Shown piece after piece: positions 1 to 8,017 of a stretch of 64,000 nt of DNA. Position numbers and translations under genes: made by a program. Where the stretch lies: contig CABHOK010000007.1 in NCBI GenBank assembly GCA_902168205.1, forward strand, positions 62,001-126,000, read 5' to 3'. Numbering within the stretch: position 1 is the first letter of the stretch; each line of letters begins with the position of its first letter. The stretch is from an uncultured Chitinophaga sp. (lineage in GTDB: Bacteria; Bacteroidota; Bacteroidia; Cytophagales; Cyclobacteriaceae). Below the pieces are notes generated by a model. That model did not search any database, had not been told where the DNA came from, and worked only from the letters and a program-made list of their open reading frames with translations.

Positions 1-2134
1 TGATGATCTTGTCGTCCACATCGAACTTGCCGATATAGCGACCGCGCTTGTCTTTGTTAAGACGACCGGCATCGCCATCAAACCACAGATCAAGTTTACT
101 CAGTGTAGAGCCACCCGCTTTGAGGAAGTCAACTTTACGAACCGGATACGGTGTAAGTATATTTCCTTTTGAGCTTCTGCCTTTTACTTCGAGTTCGGAA
201 AAGTCGTATGTGAATACCTTCTTGCGTGCGGTACTGGATTGTGAAAGCTTTACTTCAACCTGTTCAGCTTCACCATTCGGGTTTCCGCTCACATAGAGTA
301 TACGCGAATTCGGATTGCCTTGTGTGATATCATACTCCTTATCACGGGTTACGCCTGGCAGACTGAAACGTTTAGAAAAACTCTTCCCTCCTTTTCCATC
401 GGCATAGATCACGTTGTATACCATGCGATCGTCACCTTTCTTCCAGATGCCTACATATAGTATATCCTTACCCATGAACACTTTCTCCTGGATACGTGAC
501 ACCCTTACTTTACCATCCTTGCGGACTACAATAACATCGTCCAGGTCCGAGCAATCGCAGATATACTCATCCTTCTTCAAGCTGTAGCCCACAAAACCAT
601 CAGCACGGTTTACATACAGCTTCTGGTTGTTGGCAATAACTTCAACAGCCGTAACAGACTGGAAGCTCTTGATTTCAGTTTTGCGCTCGCGACCTTTACC
701 ATATTTCTCCAGCAGTTTCTGGAAATACGATATAGCATACTCAACAAGGTTCTTTAAGTGATGCTCGGTCTCTTTCAGCTCTTTCTGAAGATCACGCAGC
801 ATCTCGTCAGCCTTGAACGAGTCAAACTTAGAAATACGTTTGATGCGGATCTCCGTCAATCGAACTATATCGTCCGTTGTGATCTCCCGATAGAATTTTT
901 TCTTGTGCGGCTTGAGTCCTTTATCGATTGTCTCAATTACTTCTTCCCAGCTTTCCGCTTCTTCAATGTCGCGGTAGATACGGTTCTCAATGAAGATCTT
1001 TTCCAGTGATGAGAACAGAATCTTCTCCATTAACTCCTGACGCCTGATCTCCAGTTCCTGCTTCAGCAACTGAACGGTCTGATCCGTATTGTGCTTCAGG
1101 ATCTGGTTAACCGGCATGAACTTCGGCTTGTCATCTACGATCACGCACGCATTCGGCGAGATCGATATTTCGCAATCCGTAAATGCATACAACGCATCAA
1201 TGGCTACTTCCGGAGATTGCCCCGGCTGCAACTGAAGTTGTATCTCTATATTTTGAGCGGTGTTATCAATTACCTGCTTTACCTTGATCTGTCCCTTCTC
1301 ACTCGCTTTCACGATCGACTCCATAAGAGAAGTTGTCGTAGTCGAGAACGGTATATCACGGATAACCAGCGTCTTTTTATCAAGCACTTCAATGCGGGCT
1401 CTTACTTTGATCTTTCCACCGCGCAATCCCTGGTTATAGTCTGTGAAGTCTGCTATACCACCAGTCGGGAAGTCAGGATATATTTTAGGATTCTTTCCTT
1501 TCAGGATATCGATCGAAGCCTTGATGAGCTCAACGAAATTGTGCGGAAGAATTTTTGTTGAAAGACCTACCGCGATACCCTCCACACCCTGCGACAACAG
1601 CAACGGGAATTTTACCGGAAGTGTTACCGGCTCCTTTTTACGACCGTCATAAGAAAGTTGCCACTCTGTAGTCTGCGGATTATATACTACATCGAGCGCG
1701 AACTTGGAGAGACGCGCTTCTATATAACGTGGCGCTGCGGCACCATCACCCGTGCGCACATCACCCCAGTTACCCTGCGTTTCAATGAGCAGATCTTTCT
1801 GCCCTATATTTACTATGGCTTCACCAATGGACGCATCACCGTGCGGGTGATACTGCATGGTGTTACCAATCACGTTTGCTACTTTGTTAAAGCGGCCATC
1901 GTCCATTTCCTTAAGCGAATGCATGATCCTGCGCTGCACGGGTTTGAACCCATCTTCGAGGCGCGGAACTGCGCGCTCAAGAATTACATAGGATGCATAG
2001 TCCAGGAACCAACTCTGGTATAACCCATCAATGGCAACCGAGTGGATAACATCTTCTCCTCCACCGGCACCGTTGTTGTTTTCTTCGTTTGATTCGTTGT
2101 CCTCGTTTGCTTTCGGGTTTTCTTTCTTACTCAT
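1..2134 (-). CDS. parC: DNA topoisomerase IV subunit A, partial (C-terminus off the left edge)
   Basis: Breaking-rejoining subunit of topoisomerase IV, which decatenates daughter chromosomes together with ParE. 711 codons are visible from the ATG at 2134; the end lies outside the window. After an acidic, Asn/Gly-rich N-terminal tail (about 1-27) comes the winged-helix core. The motif AAAPRYIEA holds the likely catalytic tyrosine at residue 137. A coiled-coil region follows at about 380-490 and then the start of the beta-propeller C-terminal domain. The gene lies 85 bp downstream of parE on the same strand. Bacteroidota ParC and GyrA are related; the parE neighbour favours ParC. Confidence 0.93.
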   Translation of the reverse strand, partial: MSKKENPKANEDNESNEENNNGAGGGEDVIHSVAIDGLYQSWFLDYASYVILERAVPRLEDGFKPVQRRIMHSLKEMDDGRFNKVANVIGNTMQYHPHGDASIGEAIVNIGQKDLLIETQGNWGDVRTGDGAAAPRYIEARLSKFALDVVYNPQTTEWQLSYDGRKKEPVTLPVKFPLLLSQGVEGIAVGLSTKILPHNFVELIKASIDILKGKNPKIYPDFPTGGIADFTDYNQGLRGGKIKVRARIEVLDKKTLVIRDIPFSTTTTSLMESIVKASEKGQIKVKQVIDNTAQNIEIQLQLQPGQSPEVAIDALYAFTDCEISISPNACVIVDDKPKFMPVNQILKHNTDQTVQLLKQELEIRRQELMEKILFSSLEKIFIENRIYRDIEEAESWEEVIETIDKGLKPHKKKFYREITTDDIVRLTEIRIKRISKFDSFKADEMLRDLQKELKETEHHLKNLVEYAISYFQKLLEKYGKGRERKTEIKSFQSVTAVEVIANNQKLYVNRADGFVGYSLKKDEYICDCSDLDDVIVVRKDGKVRVSRIQEKVFMGKDILYVGIWKKGDDRMVYNVIYADGKGGKSFSKRFSLPGVTRDKEYDITQGNPNSRILYVSGNPNGEAEQVEVKLSQSSTARKKVFTYDFSELEVKGRSSKGNILTPYPVRKVDFLKAGGSTLSKLDLWFDGDAGRLNKDKRGRYIGKFDVDDKII

Positions 2135-2219
2135 GACCGATTAAAAAATATAAACTTCAAAAATGCTGTTTGTCTTTGTTTCAGGATTCTGCCTATCGCA
2201 AATCCTGCATCGCCATATA

Positions 2220-4124
2220 CTAGGCTTCTACTTCCTCTTCCTGTGCTTTCTCGGCACTTGCTTCAACCTTATCGAGTTCGATGCGAAGGTTTTCAATAAT
2301 AAAATCCTGACGGGTTGGCGTGTTCTTACCCATATAGAATTCAAGTATCTTTTGCAGGTGACTGTCTTTATGAAGCAGAACAGGTTGCAGGCGAATGTTC
2401 TCGCCTATAAACTTTCCGAACTCATCAGGTGAAATTTCTCCCAAACCTTTGAAGCGTGTGATCTCCGGTTTAGCACCGAGTTTTCTCATCGCTGCCTGTT
2501 TCTCTTCTTCGCTATAGCAGTATATAGTTTCCTTTTTATTCCGCACGCGGAACAGTGGCGTTTCGAGTATAAATACGTGACCGGCTTTTACCAGGTCAGG
2601 GAAGAATTGCAGGAAGAACGTCATCAATAACAAGCGAATGTGCATACCATCCACATCGGCATCGGTAGATATAATCACTTTGTTATAGCGTAAGCCATCC
2701 AGACCGTCTTCTATATTCAATGCGTGCTGCAGCAGGTTGAACTCTTCATTCTCATATACAACTTTCTTGGTAAGACCGAAGCAGTTCAACGGTTTACCTC
2801 GAAGACTGAATACGGCTTGCGTTTCAACATCGCGTGACTTTGTGATCGATCCGCTAGCTGAGTCCCCTTCCGTGATGAAGATCATACAATCCTGTCCTTT
2901 GGGATTCTTCTCATCGAAGTGATAGCGGCAGTCGCGAAGCTTACGGTTGTGCAGGTTTGCTTTCTTGGCGCGTTCGTTCGCCAGCTTTTTTATACCGGCA
3001 ATTTCTTTACGTTCACGCTCAGATTGCTGAATGCGTTTCTTTAATGCATCGGCAGCAATCGGATTGGTGTTCAGGTATATCTCAAGTTCCTTGGCAACGA
3101 AGTCGCCTACAAAACTCTTGATCGGCTGCCCTCCTTCCGGAGCTGTTGCCAGCGAACCTAACTTGGTTTTAGTCTGCGACTCGAACACAGGTTCTTGCAC
3201 GCGTACCGCCACAGCACCAATTATACTCGCGCGGATATCCGCAGCATCAAAATCAGTCTTATAAAATTCACGAACACCTTTCACTACACCTTCGCGGAAG
3301 GCTGCGAGGTGGGTACCACCTTGTGTTGTGTTCTGACCATTTACAAATGAATAGTATTCTTCACCATACTGGTTGCCGTGTGTTAACGCAATTTCTATAT
3401 CTTTTCCTTTCAGGTGGATGATCGGGTAACGCAGATCATCGGCATCAGACTTTTGTCTGAGCAGATCGAGCAGACCGTCTTTCGAGAAAAACTTCTGTCC
3501 GTTATAGTTGATGGTAAGACCGGCATTCAGAAACGCATAGTTCCACATCAGGTCATCCAGGTATTCCGGAATGAAGTGATAGTTTTTGAACATCGTGTTG
3601 TCTGGTTCAAACTCAACGTATGTACCGTTCTTCTCGTCACTCTTTCCCGGCTTCGGATCGTTAACCAAAACACCTTTCTTAAACTCCGCCAGTTTCTGCT
3701 GACCTTCGCGGAAAGCCTGTACTTTAAAATAACTGGAGAGCGCGTTCACTGCTTTCGTACCGACACCGTTCAATCCCACCGACTTTTGAAACGCACCGGA
3801 ATCGTACTTGGCACCTGTGTTGATTTTAGAAACTACATCCACGACTTTACCGAGTGGAATACCACGGCCATAGTCGCGCACGGTAACTTTCGATTCGGTG
3901 ATGTGCACATCGATGTTTTTGCCGTATCCCATCATGTGTTCATCGATACAGTTATCGATAACTTCTTTTACGAGTACATATATACCATCATCTTTGGATG
4001 ACCCGTCACCGAGTTTACCGATGTACATACCAGGTCGCAGACGAATGTGCTCACGCCAGTCAAGCGACTTGATGCTGGATTCGTCATACGTGAACATAGA
4101 AGAGTCTTTCTCCGATTTTGCCAT
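2220..4124 (-). CDS. parE: DNA topoisomerase IV subunit B
   Basis: ATPase subunit of topoisomerase IV, 634 residues. The N-terminal GHKL ATPase fold shows RPGMYIG (about 30-36), EVIDNCIDE (Bergerat N box, around 55-63), DYGRGIP and [13 protein letters not shown]. The C-terminal TOPRIM region shows [17 protein letters not shown] and [11 protein letters not shown] (Mg-binding DxD), with RFKGLGEI near the end. The length fits ParE, which lacks the long insert of some GyrB proteins. The start is the ATG at 4124. It is followed by parC, so the pair is probably co-transcribed. The highly charged C-terminus (EEEVEA) is not conserved in the family. Confidence 0.95.
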   Translation of the reverse strand: MAKSEKDSSMFTYDESSIKSLDWREHIRLRPGMYIGKLGDGSSKDDGIYVLVKEVIDNCIDEHMMGYGKNIDVHITESKVTVRDYGRGIPLGKVVDVVSKINTGAKYDSGAFQKSVGLNGVGTKAVNALSSYFKVQAFREGQQKLAEFKKGVLVNDPKPGKSDEKNGTYVEFEPDNTMFKNYHFIPEYLDDLMWNYAFLNAGLTINYNGQKFFSKDGLLDLLRQKSDADDLRYPIIHLKGKDIEIALTHGNQYGEEYYSFVNGQNTTQGGTHLAAFREGVVKGVREFYKTDFDAADIRASIIGAVAVRVQEPVFESQTKTKLGSLATAPEGGQPIKSFVGDFVAKELEIYLNTNPIAADALKKRIQQSERERKEIAGIKKLANERAKKANLHNRKLRDCRYHFDEKNPKGQDCMIFITEGDSASGSITKSRDVETQAVFSLRGKPLNCFGLTKKVVYENEEFNLLQHALNIEDGLDGLRYNKVIISTDADVDGMHIRLLLMTFFLQFFPDLVKAGHVFILETPLFRVRNKKETIYCYSEEEKQAAMRKLGAKPEITRFKGLGEISPDEFGKFIGENIRLQPVLLHKDSHLQKILEFYMGKNTPTRQDFIIENLRIELDKVEASAEKAQEEEVEA

Positions 4125-4374
4125 AGCACGAAGTGGATTTAGTGTTCAGAAAATTGAAGACTAAAAAATTCAGTTTCAAAGTTTAAAAAATCTGCTTCGG
4201 GTTCAAGAACGGAAGTTGAAAGAATCAGCTTCCTAAACCCGGCAAAAAATCTATACGCATCTAATAAAATGAATTTTAAAGTCACTTCAATTATTCAACA
4301 AAAACTTTAACTACAAAAATGAATAAGATTAAAACCTTTAAATACTTGATTTCTAAATACTAATGAATAATAAT

Positions 4375-4815
4375 TTAAACTAATTCATTAGATCTTTTAT
4401 TAGCCACCATCTTCACCACCGGCCAGCTTATTGCCCACAAAACCATCAGCCCCAAGCTACCATAAATCACAAAACCGATCCTGCTGAAATCAAAACGTTC
4501 GTCACTATTATAGGCATTGACCAGGAATAATCCCACCACAAAAAAGAGATTGAGGGTAATAATCAAACCACAGAACCATGCTTTGAAAGTCAGGTCGTGC
4601 TTGTAAACACTACCAACAGCATACACCAACGCATTGGCAATGGTAAGCAGAATGAGCACAATGTAGAAGAAAATATCACGACTGATCAGCTTCGATTCGA
4701 TTCCCTCCTGCTGCACAATCACATTCTCCGGCAGGTCTGCGTACACATATAAAAGCGCGCCCAGCACCCCGATCAGCGAGAAAAACCATACCGCTCTGAA
4801 AACCTTGAACATCAT
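4375..4815 (-). CDS. Small four-helix membrane protein, unknown function
   Basis: 146 residues if started at the ATG at 4815 (MMFKVFRAVWFF); the upstream ATG at 4839 would add eight residues. I prefer 4815 because a GAAAGG stretch sits a few bases upstream of it. Four hydrophobic segments are visible: one near the N-terminus, one around IVLILLTIANALVYAVGSVY, one around LIITLNLFFVVGLFLV and one around LGLMVLWAISWPVV. The second and third are joined by a short basic loop. No enzymatic motif was recognised. It lies upstream of parE on the same strand, separated by 250 bp of AT-rich DNA in which I see nothing specific. Confidence 0.7.
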   Translation of the reverse strand: MMFKVFRAVWFFSLIGVLGALLYVYADLPENVIVQQEGIESKLISRDIFFYIVLILLTIANALVYAVGSVYKHDLTFKAWFCGLIITLNLFFVVGLFLVNAYNSDERFDFSRIGFVIYGSLGLMVLWAISWPVVKMVANKRSNELV

Positions 4816-4924
4816 AATGCCTTTCAAATTTGGCCGCAATTAACCACCATCATTTTTAACAAACAAAACTCATTTTTAATTAAAACCTGAAGAATGGCAT
4901 CACGCTAATTTTAATGGAGAGGTC

Positions 4925-4955
4925 TTGCATCGTCCGGTTTTATCACTTTCCTTTG
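4925..4955 (+). promoter_or_regulatory. Candidate promoter for the TPP-controlled operon
   Basis: TTG at 4925-4927, a 20-bp spacer, then TTCCTTTG at 4948-4955. This is one mismatch from the Bacteroidota -7 consensus TAnnTTTG, with the expected spacing to the -33 TTG. It would start transcription just before the riboswitch. Placement rests only on consensus matching. Confidence 0.45.
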
Positions 4956-4965
4956 TCTCATAAGC

Positions 4966-5041
4966 GCATCGGGGTGCTGTGCAAAACGGCTGAGATTATA
5001 CCCGGGGAACCTGATCTGGCTAATACCAGCGAAGGGAATGC
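4966..5041 (+). promoter_or_regulatory. TPP riboswitch (THI element)
   Basis: The conserved TPP aptamer blocks appear in order: GGGGTGC (4971-4977), CTGAGA (4990-4995), ACCC, then ACCTGATCTGG...TAATACCAGCGAAGGGA up to 5037. The closing P1 helix is formed by GCAT (4966-4969) with ATGC (5038-5041). Thiamine pyrophosphate binding normally shuts down downstream expression, here probably through the terminator at 5080-5109. The genes controlled are the methyltransferase, the AIR-synthase-fold protein and the ThiE-like protein, probably with the Trm112-like gene. The identity of the aptamer is very secure. Confidence 0.96.
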
Positions 5042-5079
5042 ACAGCTTCGATTTCACTTTGCGCAGGCATACGATATTG

Positions 5080-5109
5080 AGCCGCATTCCTTTTGGGTGC
5101 GGCTTTTTT
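5080..5109 (+). terminator. Intrinsic terminator of the TPP riboswitch
   Basis: AGCCGCATTC (5080-5089) pairs with GGGTGCGGCT (5095-5104): 10 pairs, of which two are G-U. The loop is CTTTT, and a run of six T (5104-5109) overlaps the end of the stem. It lies 39 bases after the aptamer and 24 bases before the start of the first gene, the normal layout for riboswitch-controlled premature termination. Confidence 0.88.
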
Positions 5110-5132
5110 GTTGGATTTTAAACAAGCAAACA

Positions 5133-5834
5133 ATGTCTTTTAACCTCGTCACGCAAAATCTGAGATCCTGGCAGAACCGGAAAGAATGGTTCTTCAACCG
5201 CGAACATACCGACACGTATGAACTTTGGTACGAAGGACGCTACAAACGAGCCGAGATCTGGCAGAAGAAAATCATTGGCGATCTTCTTAAAAAAGATGAC
5301 CGCATCCACACGCTGCTCGAGTTCGGATGCGGCACGACACGCTTTACCCGCTGGTGGAAAGATATAGGTATAGAAGCCACGGGTGGCGACCTCTCTCCTT
5401 TTATGTTGGGACAAGGCGTGCAGTTGTTCAAAGGTGATTTAGTGTTGGCCGACTCACACCATATGCCCTTCAAAGACAACACGTTCGATGCCGTTGCCTT
5501 CATCACCACTTTCGAATATTATAAAGATCCTGTTAAAGTAATCCGCGAAGCAGCGCGTGTTGGCAAGCACGGCATTGTGTTCGGTATGATGAACCGTAAT
5601 TCACCTAAAGTAGTACGCAGGCGAGTACAGCAACTCTTCGGTAAAAATCCATTCTATGTAACAGCTAACTTCTACACGCCCAATACGTTAACCACGGTCA
5701 TCAAAGAAGCCCTGCAAGGTGAAGAATATACCCTTGAATGGAATTGTACCGGCCTGCCGGAGTGGTTCCCCGTACAACAATGGAAGGTTCCCTACGGAGA
5801 TTTTTTCGGCCTATACGTAAAGCTGAAACGCTAA
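5133..5834 (+). CDS. Class I SAM-dependent methyltransferase in a TPP-controlled operon
   Basis: 233 residues from the ATG at 5133. An in-frame ATG at 4914 is excluded because that extension would read through the riboswitch and its terminator. The SAM-binding motif I is LLEFGCGTTRFT (residues 61-72), followed by an acidic residue at the end of strand 2 (GGDLS, 84-88) and MPFKDNTFDAVAF (111-123). This is the usual methyltransferase_11 fold. The substrate is not evident. As the first gene behind a TPP riboswitch it should be used when thiamine is short, and the Trm112-like gene three positions downstream could encode an activator. Its role in thiamine metabolism is inference. Confidence 0.82.
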   Translation: MSFNLVTQNLRSWQNRKEWFFNREHTDTYELWYEGRYKRAEIWQKKIIGDLLKKDDRIHTLLEFGCGTTRFTRWWKDIGIEATGGDLSPFMLGQGVQLFKGDLVLADSHHMPFKDNTFDAVAFITTFEYYKDPVKVIREAARVGKHGIVFGMMNRNSPKVVRRRVQQLFGKNPFYVTANFYTPNTLTTVIKEALQGEEYTLEWNCTGLPEWFPVQQWKVPYGDFFGLYVKLKR

Positions 5835-5848
5835 GGTATATCCCCCTC

Positions 5849-5870
5849 AACACCAACACATCAACACGCA
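5849..5870 (+). repeat. Short CAACAC-rich intergenic tract resembling repeat arms elsewhere
   Basis: The gap between the methyltransferase and the next gene reads CAACACCAACACATCAACAC. It closely resembles one arm of the inverted repeat at 59989-60063. No matching second arm is present here. It may be a degenerate copy or chance. Confidence 0.3.
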
Positions 5871-5875
5871 CAAAA

Positions 5876-6934
5876 ATGGATTTCCCCGAAACCGGCAAGA
5901 TTCAAAACTCATTTTTCAAGGAAAAGGTGTTCCCGTTCTGCGGTGCCAAGCGAAGCGAAGTAGTTATCGGACCGGAGTATGGTGTAGATGTTTCCATCGT
6001 GAATCTCCCCAATGGACTGGCTATGGCTATGACGAGCGATCCGCTTTCGCTCATACCAACGCTGGGACTTCGTGAATCGGCCTGGCTCTCGGTTCAACTC
6101 ATGGCTAACGATATGGCCACCACCGGCTTTGCTCCACAGTATGCACAGTTTACGTTGAACCTCCCCACAACGCTTGGGGTACACGACTTTGAGCAGTACT
6201 GGCATTATATACATGAGTTCTGCAATCGCCTCGGCATTGCTATTACCGGAGGACACACCGGGCGATTTGAAGGTATAAACTCCACCATTGCCGGAGGTGG
6301 CACGATGATTACCGTAGCTCCGGGAGAACAGATCATTACCAGTAAAGGTGCTGAACCAGGCGATGTACTGATCATGACCAAAGAATGTGCGTTGATCGCT
6401 ACTTCCATCCTCGCGCTAAGCTTTCCGGAGACGGTGATAAAATCCTGTGGTTCTGATATTCAACAACGCGCAGCAAAATTGTTTTACGAAACCAGCGCTG
6501 TCGAAGCTGGTCTGGCCACAGGTGAGTTTCATCGGCATACACAGTCGGTTACAGCCATGCACGATGCTACCGAGGGTGGTGTACTCGGTGCTATATATGA
6601 ACTGGCGCATGCCTCCGGATGTGGTGTGGTAGTGAACGAGCCTGCTATACCTTTGGGTGAACCTCAGCAGAAGATCGGTGCCTTGTTCAACATTGACCCG
6701 CTATACTGTGTCGGAGCAGGCGCAATGATCATCACCGCCAAAGCAGATAAGGCACATCTTCTGGTCGAACATCTGGCAGCGAACAACGTGCGGGCTACTG
6801 TAATTGGTGCGGTCACGGCTCCATCGGAGGGATTGAAAATACATCGCGATCAGGAAGTTGTTGAGCTGCAACATCCGGGAGCCGATCCCTATTGGAGTGC
6901 ATTCTTTGACGCGTTCGGGAAAGGCTGGAAATAA
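5876..6934 (+). CDS. AIR-synthase-fold protein (HypE/ThiL-like) in the TPP operon
   Basis: 352 residues from the ATG at 5876. An earlier in-frame ATG at 5738 lies inside the methyltransferase gene. The PurM/HypE/ThiL superfamily is recognisable from SVQLMANDMATTGFAP (N-terminal domain) and from MHDATEGGVLGAIYELA, a signature of the HypE group. These proteins bind ATP and phosphorylate or activate a substrate. The C-terminus ends GKGWK and lacks the PRIC cysteine tail that HypE uses for cyanide-ligand synthesis, and no hydrogenase genes lie nearby, so HypE function is unlikely. Control by TPP suggests a kinase in thiamine synthesis or salvage, perhaps ThiL-like; this is inference. Confidence 0.75.
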   Translation: MDFPETGKIQNSFFKEKVFPFCGAKRSEVVIGPEYGVDVSIVNLPNGLAMAMTSDPLSLIPTLGLRESAWLSVQLMANDMATTGFAPQYAQFTLNLPTTLGVHDFEQYWHYIHEFCNRLGIAITGGHTGRFEGINSTIAGGGTMITVAPGEQIITSKGAEPGDVLIMTKECALIATSILALSFPETVIKSCGSDIQQRAAKLFYETSAVEAGLATGEFHRHTQSVTAMHDATEGGVLGAIYELAHASGCGVVVNEPAIPLGEPQQKIGALFNIDPLYCVGAGAMIITAKADKAHLLVEHLAANNVRATVIGAVTAPSEGLKIHRDQEVVELQHPGADPYWSAFFDAFGKGWK

Positions 6935-6945
6935 ACCAAAGGTAT

Positions 6946-7617
6946 ATGACAGTAAACGGTAAACTATATACTGAAACAATCGAAGACCTCCGCAGAAAGG
7001 TTAAAGGCGGAGTATACCTGGTGATTGATCCGCATGAAGGCATCGAAACCGTTCTGCCCAAAGTGAAAGCTGCATTGGCAGGTGGTGTAGATGTTCTCCA
7101 GATCTGGAATCATTGGCACAAAGGTCAGGATCAAAAAGCTTTCATTGACAGTATCACTACGCTGGCGCATGCCGTTGATGTGCCCGTACTTATCAACGAA
7201 GAATGGCACTGGCTCGAAAGCACCATGATTGATGGTGTACACTTCGATGCTATACCTGCCGATTGGGATACAAACCGTAATACCATAACAAGACCTTTCC
7301 TCACCGGTATAACCTGTGGCAATGACGAGACTCGCATCGATTGGGCTATACGCTTTGCCGACTATCTTTCTTTCTGTTCCATGTTCCCTTCGGCCTCGGC
7401 TGGTGTTTGTGAAATTGTTCGTCCGGAGGTAGTAGAAGAAACCAGGCGGCAAACCAATCTGCCCATTTTTGTTGCTGGAGGAATTACTCCGGCATCGATC
7501 AACACCCTGTTGCCTTTGGGTATAAACGGCGTTGCCGTGATCTCCGCGATATTAAAAGCAGACGACCCGGCACGCGCTGCACAAGACTTCAAGGAGGCGC
7601 TGACTCGTCCGCGATAA
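6946..7617 (+). CDS. Divergent ThiE-like thiamine-phosphate synthase family protein
   Basis: 223-residue TIM barrel of the ThiE/TenI family, 11 bp after the preceding gene. The frame of the family is preserved: GVDVLQ (47-52), DGVHF (96-100), VAGGIT (176-181), GVAVISAI (195-202). But residues that bind the pyrimidine pyrophosphate in ThiE are replaced. The usual QxREK reads QIWNH (52-56), so Arg and Lys become Trp and His. IND reads INE (83-85), and the PTxTK loop reads PSASA (148-152), losing the Lys. Either the reaction or the substrate probably differs from normal ThiE. The TPP riboswitch upstream ties it to thiamine. Confidence 0.78.
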   Translation: MTVNGKLYTETIEDLRRKVKGGVYLVIDPHEGIETVLPKVKAALAGGVDVLQIWNHWHKGQDQKAFIDSITTLAHAVDVPVLINEEWHWLESTMIDGVHFDAIPADWDTNRNTITRPFLTGITCGNDETRIDWAIRFADYLSFCSMFPSASAGVCEIVRPEVVEETRRQTNLPIFVAGGITPASINTLLPLGINGVAVISAILKADDPARAAQDFKEALTRPR

Positions 7618-7672
7618 AAATGTATTCCTCAGCCACTTATTAAAGCTGTTCAAACACAACAAATGAATCATC

Positions 7673-7948
7673 ATGAAAACTTCACTTCTTCATAAACTGG
7701 CCTGTCCTTTTGATAAGAACGATCTCGATCTGAAGATCATCCGCCAGGAAGGCGATACTATACTGGAAGGTATCTTTACCTGTACACATTGCAAGCGTTA
7801 CTACCCGATCATCTATGGTATACCTATTATGTCGCCTGACGAGTATCGCGAGAAATCGTTGGAACACCCGGTACTGCATCGCTGGGGGTTACAAATCGAC
7901 AACGACTCGCAGACTTTCAAACTTCTTGCCGCTGGTCAGGAAATCTAA
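7673..7948 (+). CDS. Trm112-like small zinc-ribbon protein
   Basis: 91 residues. The pattern LLHKLACPFDKNDL followed by FTCTHCKRYYPIIYGIPIM matches the bacterial Trm112/UPF0434 family. Cysteines are at 11, 37 and 40; the expected partner of Cys11 (CPxC) is Asp or absent, so a classical four-Cys site is not complete. Trm112 proteins in eukaryotes and archaea bind and activate SAM methyltransferases. Its presence 55 bp after the ThiE-like gene, in the same cluster as a methyltransferase, makes a partnership plausible but unproven. The gap holds no clear promoter or terminator. Confidence 0.75.
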   Translation: MKTSLLHKLACPFDKNDLDLKIIRQEGDTILEGIFTCTHCKRYYPIIYGIPIMSPDEYREKSLEHPVLHRWGLQIDNDSQTFKLLAAGQEI

Positions 7949-8017
7949 AAATGAGTGTGGAAACACATCGCGTCTGTAAAAACTTATGATAAATTTACGG
8001 CCTTACTAAAAAAGATC

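Noticed and set aside
1091-2023. Plus-strand open frames opposite parC
   Set aside because: They are antisense to a well-conserved topoisomerase gene and have no start context or recognisable domains.
4914-5132. In-frame N-terminal extension of the methyltransferase
   Set aside because: It would translate the TPP riboswitch and its terminator; the ATG at 5133 directly after the terminator is far more sensible.
5876-6934. Hydrogenase maturation factor HypE
   Set aside because: The essential C-terminal cysteine motif is missing, there are no other hyp or hydrogenase genes and the gene is under a TPP riboswitch.
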